From Bryobacterales bacterium (GTDB lineage Bacteria; Acidobacteriota; Terriglobia; Bryobacterales; Bryobacteraceae), in assembly GCA_003517725.1 (NCBI GenBank), contig DOZZ01000080.1:7303-12396 (forward strand): 5,094 nucleotides of DNA. The letters run 5' to 3'. The notes beneath the pieces are model-generated. The model was not told the DNA's origin and ran no database searches. It saw only the letters and a list, made by a program, of their open reading frames with translations. Made by a program: the position numbers and the translations under genes. This document shows positions 1-4,846 of this stretch, one piece after another; positions within the stretch are counted from its first letter, which is position 1, and the number at the start of each line of letters is the position of its first letter.

Positions 1-94
1 CTCTTACTGCGTTGAGCGTAGCAGTGGAGATTTTGGGGCTCGCGTAGAAATCAAGCTAAGTTGTTTGGTTTCTAAATTTGAATCGTTGTGACCG
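1..94. other. Non-coding or unassigned left edge, downstream of murB
   Basis: This AT-richer stretch lies 3' of murB. One plus-strand frame stays open from position 2 to a TGA at 89-91, but it has no recognisable protein motif. One minus-strand frame is also open without a start. I see no convincing terminator hairpin with a T-run and no tRNA fold. A 5 bp inverted repeat (GATTT 29-33 / AAATC 48-52) is too short to interpret. It may hold the 3' end of a neighbouring gene or simply be intergenic. Confidence 0.4.
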
Positions 95-1060
95 TCACCA
101 GCCCACGTACTGCACTTCTTCTTCCACGTCGATTCCGAAACGCTCGCGAACGCGCGACTTCAGTTCCCGGATCACGCGCACCACGTCGGCTGACGTGCCG
201 TGGCCGTCGTTGTAAATAAGGTTGGCGTGGTAGCTGGCCACCTGGATGTCGCCCACGCGCATGCCCTTCGCGCCTACCTGTTCCAGAAAATAGGCCGACG
301 GCACTTTGCCTTCGCGCACCACGCCGCGAGGCACCGCTTCGCCCACCGCAGCGGGCAGCTCGGCGTATAGAAAGTTTTTGAAGATGCTGCCCGCGCACTT
401 CATATCGGGCGGGTATTTCTCGTTGCGGATCTTCAGGATTTTGCCGGAGACCTCCCGCAGTTCCGAGGGATCGGCCGGCGTCAGGTGCAGTTCGCAGGAC
501 GAGATGATCCAGGCCTTCTGGCGCTTGAAGATGCTTTCGCGATAGTGAAACCGGCACTCGGCGTGGCTGAATTCGCGCACGCCCGCGCCGTTGAGAAAGC
601 GCACCTTCGCCACGCTCTCGGCGATGGAGCGCCCATACGCGCCGGCATTGCCGTAGACAGCGGCACCCACCCAACCTGGGATGCCGGTCATGGTTTCGAG
701 CCCGCGCAGGCCGGCCGCGTTGCAGTAGTCCACCAGATCCTGCAGCACGGCGCCGCCTTGCGCCGTCACGACGGCGCCCTGGTGCTCGATGCGGTTGGCC
801 GCCAGTTGGAGGACGACCCCCCGGAAGCCGGCGTCGGCGATGATCAGGTTCGACCCGCCGCCGATCACTACGAAAGGCAAGCCGCTATCCGCCGACAAGC
901 GCAAGGCCGCCGCGAAGGCCTCGTCGCAACGGGTTTGGACGAACACATCGGCCGGGCCGCCGATGCCGAAGCGGGCGTGCCGGCTGAGGGGCTCATCGCG
1001 TGTTACGCGCAGCTGCTCGATGCCAGACAGGCGTGCGATCAGGTCTCCCATGGCGGACAT
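95..1060 (-). CDS. murB: UDP-N-acetylenolpyruvoylglucosamine reductase (UDP-N-acetylmuramate dehydrogenase)
   Basis: MurB is a cytoplasmic FAD enzyme. It uses NADPH to reduce UDP-GlcNAc-enolpyruvate to UDP-N-acetylmuramate, the second committed step of peptidoglycan precursor synthesis. The 321-residue product shows the whole family pattern. The FAD-binding motif GGGSNLII is at 67-74, followed by GIPGWVGAAVYGNAGAYG at 126-143 and FHYRESIFK at 171-179 (substrate-binding Tyr173/Arg174). CAGSIFKN at 222-229 carries the proton-donating Ser225. The C-terminal half has VGAKGMRVGDIQVASYHANLIYN (261-283, read in parts), and the terminal EEEV motif places Glu315 where E. coli has Glu325. All expected catalytic residues are therefore present. 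The length is normal for the family. The first ATG (1060) is preferred because a -10-like TATACT sits exactly one promoter distance upstream; an in-frame ATG at 1051 is the alternative, and neither has a Shine-Dalgarno sequence. The gene stands alone rather than in a visible division/cell-wall cluster and is divergent from the hydrolase gene. Confidence 0.96.
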   Translation of the reverse strand: MSAMGDLIARLSGIEQLRVTRDEPLSRHARFGIGGPADVFVQTRCDEAFAAALRLSADSGLPFVVIGGGSNLIIADAGFRGVVLQLAANRIEHQGAVVTAQGGAVLQDLVDYCNAAGLRGLETMTGIPGWVGAAVYGNAGAYGRSIAESVAKVRFLNGAGVREFSHAECRFHYRESIFKRQKAWIISSCELHLTPADPSELREVSGKILKIRNEKYPPDMKCAGSIFKNFLYAELPAAVGEAVPRGVVREGKVPSAYFLEQVGAKGMRVGDIQVASYHANLIYNDGHGTSADVVRVIRELKSRVRERFGIDVEEEVQYVGW

Positions 1061-1066
1061 CAGTTC

Positions 1067-1072
1067 AGTATA
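1067..1072 (-). promoter_or_regulatory. Putative -10 box of murB, leaderless arrangement
   Basis: On the minus strand this reads TATACT, one base from the consensus TATAAT. If its last base is -7, transcription would begin at 1060, exactly the A of the murB ATG. I see no good TTGACA-like -35 at the usual spacing, so the call rests on the hexamer and its position alone. It lies in a 38 bp gap shared with the divergent hydrolase gene. Confidence 0.4.
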
Positions 1073-1074
1073 GG

Positions 1075-1080
1075 TAAACT
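1075..1080 (+). promoter_or_regulatory. Putative -10 box of the alpha/beta hydrolase gene
   Basis: TAAACT lies 24 bp upstream of the ATG at 1099, predicting a start near 1087 and a leader of about 12 bases. The same hexamer in almost the same context (TAAACTGG, then A or T, then AG) recurs 23 bp upstream of msrB. No strong -35 is visible; CGGACA at 1054-1059 would give only a 15 bp spacer. It is adjacent to the murB -10 box on the other strand, so the two promoters would compete for the same 20 bp. Confidence 0.3.
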
Positions 1081-1098
1081 GGAAGCGTCCCCGACCAG

Positions 1099-2160
1099 AT
1101 GAATCCTTTGCAGCAGTGGTACGCCCGCAAGATGAATGCCTGGGAAAACCAGCTGGCGTTCCGCTCCACCAACCGGGTGGTCCGGCCCTTTGAATGGGGG
1201 CTCGAGTGGGCGCGCGAGTGGCCCGCGGCCCGGCGCCTGCCGCGTAACGGGCACGATCCGGAACAGTATTTGCGGCTGATGAACGCCGAGGCCATTCGCG
1301 ACAGCCAGGAGTTCTTCAGCTACCAGACGCCGCGCGATTTCAGGCTGGAGGGCGAGATGCTGAGCTTTGCGAGCCCCGTGCCGAGCCCTTATCCGGAGAA
1401 CGACACAGTATGGGGGCGCTATTTCCCGGGACGGCGCAAGGCCGGCCGGCCGCCGGTGCGCAAAGCCGTCATCGTACTGCCGCACTGGAATGCTTCGGCC
1501 GAGCAGCACGCGGCGCTGTGCAAGGGCATCGCCATGCTGGGCATCTCGGCAGTGCGCCTGAGCCTGCCCTATCACGACCGCCGCATGCCGCCGGAACTGG
1601 AGCGCGCCGATTATGCGGTGTCGTCCAATATCGGCCGCACCATCGAGGCCACGCGCCAGGCCGTGATCGACGTGCGCGCCATGGCCGACTGGCTGGGATC
1701 GCGCGGCTATGAAGAGATCGGCATCTGCGGCACCAGCCTGGGCTCGTGTTACGCATTTATGGCCAGCGCCCACGATGCACGCTTCCGCGTCAACGTGTTC
1801 AACCACTGCTCCACGCTATTTGCGGACGTGATTTGGGAAGGACTCTCGACGCAGCACATTCGGCAGGGCATTGAAGACCATATCGATCTGGATCGCCTGC
1901 GCGCGGTGTGGGACGTGGTCAGCCCGGTGCATTACTTGGACCGCTTTGCCGCGTTGACCAAGCGCTCGCTATTCATCTACACGACCTACGACACGACGTT
2001 TCCGCTGAAATTTTCAAAAATGGTAGTGGAACACGTGACCGCGCGCAAGCTGGATTGCAAGATCGTGCAACTGCCCTGCGGGCACTACACCATGGGCGAA
2101 TCGCCGTTCAAATTTCTGGATGGTTACCAGATCTGTTCTTTCCTTAAACGTGAGCTGTAA
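1099..2160 (+). CDS. Alpha/beta hydrolase of uncharacterised family
   Basis: The 353-residue protein has an alpha/beta-hydrolase core. The strand RKAVIVLPHW (121-130) ends in a His-Trp that would border the oxyanion hole. The nucleophile elbow GTSLGS (211-216) gives Ser213. A later strand LFIYTTYD (291-298) gives a probable acid at Asp298, and CGHYTMG (327-333) gives His329, so a full Ser-Asp-His triad is present in the correct order. About 120 residues precede the core, rich in Trp and Arg, without signal peptide or membrane helix; I do not recognise that N-terminal part. A conserved-looking stretch around YHDRRMPPEL and the region 175-200 forms the likely lid or substrate wall. The overall look recalls a family annotated only as alpha/beta hydrolase in acidobacterial genomes; an ABHD18/DUF2048-like relation is possible but unproven. 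The substrate is unknown (ester, thioester or peptide). It is cytoplasmic by sequence. The next gene follows after 27 bp on the same strand and may be co-transcribed. The start lacks a close Shine-Dalgarno; GGAAG at 1081-1085 is 13 bases away. Confidence 0.88.
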   Translation: MNPLQQWYARKMNAWENQLAFRSTNRVVRPFEWGLEWAREWPAARRLPRNGHDPEQYLRLMNAEAIRDSQEFFSYQTPRDFRLEGEMLSFASPVPSPYPENDTVWGRYFPGRRKAGRPPVRKAVIVLPHWNASAEQHAALCKGIAMLGISAVRLSLPYHDRRMPPELERADYAVSSNIGRTIEATRQAVIDVRAMADWLGSRGYEEIGICGTSLGSCYAFMASAHDARFRVNVFNHCSTLFADVIWEGLSTQHIRQGIEDHIDLDRLRAVWDVVSPVHYLDRFAALTKRSLFIYTTYDTTFPLKFSKMVVEHVTARKLDCKIVQLPCGHYTMGESPFKFLDGYQICSFLKREL

Positions 2161-2187
2161 TCCATTAAAACCAGCTGTGATAGTCTG

Positions 2188-3222
2188 ATGGTCATGCCAA
2201 CATCCAGGCGTGCTTTTCTTTCGGCGGCAGCTGCCCCGCTGATCCTACACGCGACTAACAAATCCGGCAGCGCCAAACCCGTGCTGGGCACCGGCGCGCA
2301 TCGCTATGAAGCCACACATGACTGGGGGGCCCTGCCCGCCAGCATCCAATATGGCAACACCCATGGCGTCTGCGAAGACGCCCACGGCAACATCTATATT
2401 CACCACACCGTGAATGCCGCCAGCGAATCGCACGATTCGATGGTGGTCTTCGATTCCAAAGGCAAGTTCGTGCGCTCGTGGGGCAAGGAGTTCAAGGGCG
2501 GCGCGCACGGCCTGCACATACGCACGGAAGGCAAGCAGCAGTTCCTGCATCTGTGCGATACGGCGCGCGGCGTGGTGGTGAAAGCCACGCTTACCGGCGA
2601 GCAGGTCTGGAGCCTCGGCTACCCCGAGGAGTCGGAAGCCTACAAGCCGGATGCCGCCGGTAAGAAGAAGAAATACAGCCCGACCAATGTCGCGATCGCG
2701 CCCAACGGCGATGTTTACGTGGGCGACGGTTACGGCTCCAGCTACATCAACCAGTACGACAAAGACGGCAAGTATATACGGACCTTCGGCGGCCCCGGCA
2801 AGGAAGCCGGCCAGCTCAATTGCCCGCACGGACTGATCATGGACGAACGCGGCAGCACGCCGATTCTGACCGTGGCGGACCGCGGCAATGCACGCATACA
2901 GCGCTTCACGCTGGACGGCAAGCATATTGATTTCGTCAACGGTACGCCGCTGCCGTGCAACTTCGACATCTACAAGAATGGCGACGTGGTGGTGCCCGAT
3001 CTGGGCGCGCGCGTGACGCTGCTGGATCGCAACAACCAGGTGATCACGCATCTGGGAGACGATTCGCAGTCGCAATGGAAAGACACACGTAAGCTGTCGC
3101 GAGACCATTTCACGGCGGGTAAGTTTGTGTGCCCGCACGGGGCCTGCTTCGATCACAAGGGGAACATATTCGTGGTCGAGTGGGTGGAAGTGGGACGGGT
3201 CACCAAGCTCCGCAAAGTATAA
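2188..3222 (+). CDS. Tat-exported NHL-repeat beta-propeller, peptidyl-hydroxyglycine alpha-amidating lyase (PAL)-like
   Basis: This 344-residue protein begins with a twin-arginine signal: SRRAFL at 6-11, then an Ala/Leu-rich stretch to about residue 21. It should therefore cross the membrane folded. The rest reads as about six NHL propeller blades, each with a D/N-x-x-G-N turn and a small-residue strand, for example APNGDVYVGDGYG (171-183) and VADRGNARIQRF (229-240). Compared by eye with remembered rat PAL, the zinc ligands appear to be His107 (AHGL), His214 (CPHGL) and His317 (CPHGA). The catalytic Tyr would be Tyr182 (DGY) and an active-site Arg would be Arg236 (ARIQ). The second rat active-site arginine appears replaced (His73 region), and the rat disulfide cysteines are absent. 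PAL cleaves alpha-hydroxyglycine peptides to amides plus glyoxylate; whether this homologue does so is unknown, and no copper monooxygenase partner is in the window. The ATG at 2188 is used; an ATG at 2194 gives the same protein minus two residues, and neither has a clear ribosome site. Confidence 0.85.
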   Translation: MVMPTSRRAFLSAAAAPLILHATNKSGSAKPVLGTGAHRYEATHDWGALPASIQYGNTHGVCEDAHGNIYIHHTVNAASESHDSMVVFDSKGKFVRSWGKEFKGGAHGLHIRTEGKQQFLHLCDTARGVVVKATLTGEQVWSLGYPEESEAYKPDAAGKKKKYSPTNVAIAPNGDVYVGDGYGSSYINQYDKDGKYIRTFGGPGKEAGQLNCPHGLIMDERGSTPILTVADRGNARIQRFTLDGKHIDFVNGTPLPCNFDIYKNGDVVVPDLGARVTLLDRNNQVITHLGDDSQSQWKDTRKLSRDHFTAGKFVCPHGACFDHKGNIFVVEWVEVGRVTKLRKV

Positions 3223-3223
3223 T
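3218..3223 (+). promoter_or_regulatory. TATAAT hexamer overlapping the NHL gene stop codon
   Basis: A perfect -10 consensus spans the last codon and TAA stop of the NHL gene. It would start a transcript near 3230 that runs through the hairpin at 3248-3293 towards msrB. No -35 element is recognisable at 16-18 bp spacing, and the hexamer is partly dictated by the stop codon, so chance is likely. Confidence 0.2.
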
Positions 3224-3247
3224 TCGAGGCGATCCGCACCGGACCCA

Positions 3248-3293
3248 GGGACAGACACCGCTTCGCCGCTTTTGCGAAGGGGCTGCCTGTCCT
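3248..3293. repeat. REP-like imperfect hairpin (GGGACAG...CTGTCC)
   Basis: The outer arms GGACAG (3249-3254) and CTGTCC (3287-3292) pair perfectly. The inner arms CTTCGC (3261-3266) and GCGAAG (3274-3279) also pair perfectly around a 7-base loop rich in T. Between them C3256-G3285, A3257-T3284, C3258-G3282 and C3259-G3281 pair, with two mismatches and one bulge. The total is about 16 base pairs within 44 bases. Palindromes with GGGACAG/CTGTCCC ends are, from memory, dispersed intergenic repeats in acidobacterial and some other genomes, often mobilised by REP-associated tyrosine transposases. Only one copy is seen here. There is no T-run after either arm, so a classical intrinsic terminator is unlikely, although the hairpin could still protect the 3' end of the NHL mRNA. 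Confidence 0.6.
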
Positions 3294-3350
3294 ACATTAC
3301 CGAAGCCGTCACGTCTTTAAGCCGAAAAGTTTCCCCGTGTCTCCGGCAAC

Positions 3351-3356
3351 TAAACT
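3351..3356 (+). promoter_or_regulatory. Putative -10 box of msrB
   Basis: TAAACT lies 23 bp upstream of the GTG start, predicting a start near 3363 and an 11-base leader. The following bases (GGTAG) match those after the hydrolase gene's TAAACT in all but one position. The -35 region is not convincing. The rest of the 3294-3350 interval shows nothing further I can name. Confidence 0.3.
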
Positions 3357-3373
3357 GGTAGACAGGCGACCCC

Positions 3374-3898
3374 GTGAATCATACTCGACGCACATTCTTC
3401 GCTATCGCTTGTGGCACGTCGGCCGCGGCATGGGCTGCCGGCAAGAGCGGCACCGTGACCGTGGTCCGCTTCAAAGACAATGGCGTGAGGGAGGAAAAAC
3501 TTCAGGTGAGCAAAGTCGTTTTGGACAAGTCAGAATGGAAGAAGAAGCTGACGCTTGAGCAATACCACGTCACGCGCGAGGCCGGTACCGAGCCTGCCTT
3601 CACGGGAAAGTACTGGAACAATCACGAGAAGGGCCTGTATCGCTGCATCTGCTGCGATAACGCGCTATTTAGCTCCGACACGAAGTTTGAGTCCGGCACC
3701 GGCTGGCCGAGCTTTTACCAGCCGATCGCCCAGGAGAACGTCAAGAGCCACAGCGATATGAGCTTCGGCATGTCGCGTAATGAGGTGCTGTGCGCCGAGT
3801 GCGACGCTCACCTGGGCCACGTGTTCGAAGACGGCCCGAAGCCCACCGGGCTGCGCTACTGTATGAATTCGGCCTCGCTGAAGTTCGTGAAGGCGTGA
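3374..3898 (+). CDS. msrB: Peptide-methionine (R)-S-oxide reductase MsrB, with twin-arginine-type signal
   Basis: MsrB reduces the R epimer of methionine sulfoxide in oxidised proteins. The 174-residue product starts at a GTG and opens with a Tat-like signal: TRRTFF at 4-9, a short hydrophobic stretch and a likely cleavage near AWA-A (about residue 21). This points to repair of exported proteins. The catalytic domain (about 52-172) is complete. The zinc site is C91-x-x-C94 plus C140-x-x-C143, followed by GWPSF at 110-114, [11 protein letters not shown] at 145-155 and RYCMNSASL at 161-169 with the catalytic Cys163. The common resolving cysteine just before GWPSF is threonine here (SGTGWPSF, Thr109). 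An extra Cys93 sits inside the first zinc knuckle and Cys13 is in the signal. Cys13 makes a poor lipobox (AIAC). The gene stands alone after a 151 bp gap and converges on the RmlC-like gene, only 3 bp from its end. A weak AGGCG precedes the GTG. No other start codon in this frame would retain the signal. Confidence 0.95.
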   Translation: MNHTRRTFFAIACGTSAAAWAAGKSGTVTVVRFKDNGVREEKLQVSKVVLDKSEWKKKLTLEQYHVTREAGTEPAFTGKYWNNHEKGLYRCICCDNALFSSDTKFESGTGWPSFYQPIAQENVKSHSDMSFGMSRNEVLCAECDAHLGHVFEDGPKPTGLRYCMNSASLKFVKA

Positions 3899-3901
3899 AT
3901 T

Positions 3902-4462
3902 TTACTTGTGTTGTAAGGTCCAGTCGTAGTTGATGCGAGGGTCGTTGTACGCGATGCGGCCCTCGTCCAACGGATTGTAGAAGCGGTTGGTGGCGTAAAT
4001 CAAAGTCGCGGGCTCGGTGCCGAGGACCTTGTAGCCGTGGCCGACGCCGGGCGGAATCAGGATCTGCCACGGCCGCAGCGAGCCCACGTAGAGCGTGTTG
4101 CGCTGCCCGAAGGTCTCGGAATCGGGGCGAAAATCCACCAGCACAACCTGGAACATGCCGAATGCGGGGGTCCAGCAGTCGGTCTGATGCAGATGGAAGT
4201 GGAAGGCTTTGATCGACCCGGGATAGCTCATGGCCGCCGAGACCTGCGTGGTTTCGAGCGGAAATTCGCTTACCATGCCGCGTCCGGCGCGCATTACTTC
4301 CAGGAAGACGCCGCGGTCGTCGGGCCAGATCGGGAGGGCCGTGAGATGCACGCCGGCGATCAGTTTATCCGCCGCGAGAGTGTTGATTACGGCGCCGATG
4401 CCGAACTCGCACTTCGGCACCTTAAGTTCAAAGCCATCGAAGGCTGCCAGGAAATCGGTCAT
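3902..4462 (-). CDS. RmlC-like cupin (dTDP-4-dehydrorhamnose 3,5-epimerase family), probably atypical
   Basis: This 186-residue protein has the RmlC fold signature. IKAFHFHLHQ (84-93) places His88 at the catalytic base position. MFQVVLVDFRPDSETFG (103-119) is the family's core strand and turn. IPPGVGHGYKVLG (136-148) is the second cupin motif. ATNRFYNPLDEG (157-168) followed by AYNDPRINYDW (171-181) is the hallmark C-terminal run. By eye Tyr156 and Tyr162 match the two active-site tyrosines of Salmonella RmlC. The catalytic lysine position reads DCW (95-97), and the protein stops right after the INYDW motif, before the segment that carries the aspartate paired with the histidine. An N-terminal extension of about 20 residues makes up the length. 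True rhamnose 3,5-epimerase activity is therefore doubtful; a related sugar-nucleotide epimerase, isomerase or binding protein is as likely. No rmlA, rmlB or rmlD is nearby. It follows the holin-like gene by 4 bp with no separate ribosome site, which suggests a shared transcript and translational coupling. Confidence 0.85.
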   Translation of the reverse strand: MTDFLAAFDGFELKVPKCEFGIGAVINTLAADKLIAGVHLTALPIWPDDRGVFLEVMRAGRGMVSEFPLETTQVSAAMSYPGSIKAFHFHLHQTDCWTPAFGMFQVVLVDFRPDSETFGQRNTLYVGSLRPWQILIPPGVGHGYKVLGTEPATLIYATNRFYNPLDEGRIAYNDPRINYDWTLQHK

Positions 4463-4466
4463 CGTT

Positions 4467-4805
4467 TTAGACGCTCATCCAGCGAAACACCATATTGATC
4501 AGGCTCAACACGATCGCGCCCCAGAATGCCGGCATGAAACCCTGGATCTGGAAGCCTGGCACAAAGGCAGCCGCGATCTTCAGCAGGATGGCGTTGAGCA
4601 CCAGGTAGAACAGCCCCAGTGTCAGGAAGGCCAGCGGGAAGGTCAGCAGCTTTAGCGGCCAGCCGATCACCACATTCACCAGGCCGATGACGACGGCCGC
4701 GACCAGCGCGGCGATAAAGCTGGTGACCACGAAGCCGCGGACAATGTTCGAAACCAGAATCAACGCCACGGCGCTGAGCAGCCAATGCAGGAGCAAGCGC
4801 AACAT
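4467..4805 (-). CDS. Small four-helix membrane protein, phage holin superfamily IV type (PF04020-like)
   Basis: The product is 112 residues from the ATG at 4805 and almost wholly hydrophobic. Probable membrane segments lie at about 2-22, 29-47, 52-80 (long, possibly re-entrant or bent at LPLAF) and 90-109. The pattern of short Arg/Lys caps and the motifs LVNVVIGWPLKLLTFPL (42-58), LTLGLFYLVLNA (61-72), VPGFQIQGF (82-90) and FWGAIVLSLI (94-103) is typical of the family long labelled mycobacterial four-TMS phage holin. Despite the name these proteins are common chromosomal inner-membrane proteins without proven lytic function, and no phage gene is near. A TTG at 4823 would add six residues (MLRSES), but family members usually begin MLR or similar at the first helix, so I use the ATG. 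It is the first gene of a two-gene unit with the RmlC-like gene and divergent from the DUF72 gene. Confidence 0.87.
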   Translation of the reverse strand: MLRLLLHWLLSAVALILVSNIVRGFVVTSFIAALVAAVVIGLVNVVIGWPLKLLTFPLAFLTLGLFYLVLNAILLKIAAAFVPGFQIQGFMPAFWGAIVLSLINMVFRWMSV

Positions 4806-4833
4806 AGACTCTGATCTTAACAAGCCTCATAAT
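4805..4833 (+). promoter_or_regulatory. Putative promoter of the DUF72 gene
   Basis: TAGACT (4805-4810; four of six matches to TTGACA) and CATAAT (4828-4833; five of six matches to TATAAT) are separated by 17 bp. Transcription would begin near 4840, giving a leader of only about 7 bases before the ATG at 4847. The element overlaps the divergent promoter of the membrane protein gene. Confidence 0.4.
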
Positions 4834-4844
4834 CGTCGGATCAA
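4814..4844 (-). promoter_or_regulatory. Putative promoter of the holin-like/RmlC-like unit
   Basis: Reading the minus strand, TTGATC (4844-4839) could be the -35 and TAAGAT (4819-4814) the -10, separated by 19 bp, which is longer than ideal. Transcription would begin near 4807, two bases before the ATG at 4805, so the message would be essentially leaderless. No Shine-Dalgarno is present. Confidence 0.28.
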
Positions 4845-4846
4845 CC

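Noticed and set aside
485..1102. A 205-codon open frame on the plus strand opposite murB
   Set aside because: It is opposite the fully motif-supported murB and encodes Ala/Arg-rich sequence without family resemblance.
1060..1806. A 248-codon open frame on the minus strand inside the hydrolase gene
   Set aside because: It is low-complexity Ala/Arg/Gly-rich sequence opposite a gene with a clear Ser-Asp-His triad; it is a codon-bias shadow.
2153..2176. AGCTG...CAGCT inverted repeat between the hydrolase and NHL genes as a terminator
   Set aside because: The stem is only 5 bp with a 14-base loop and is not followed by a T-run.
2245..3258. A 337-codon open frame on the minus strand opposite the NHL gene
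   Set aside because: It covers almost the whole NHL gene in antisense, has no recognisable motif, and long antisense frames are common in GC-rich coding DNA. The plus-strand protein has clear NHL and PAL-like motifs.
3248..3293. Reading the hairpin as a rho-independent terminator or riboswitch
   Set aside because: There is no T-tract after either arm and no conserved riboswitch core; a dispersed repeat explains the symmetric ends better.
3386..3436. Lipoprotein signal in MsrB at Cys13
   Set aside because: The residues before the Cys (AIAC) lack the usual Leu at -3, and the hydrophobic stretch before it is too short; a Tat-type cleavage after AWA fits better.
4467..4805. Prophage remnant because of the holin-type protein
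   Set aside because: No endolysin, integrase, structural gene or att-like repeat is present. Proteins of this type are widespread chromosomal membrane proteins.
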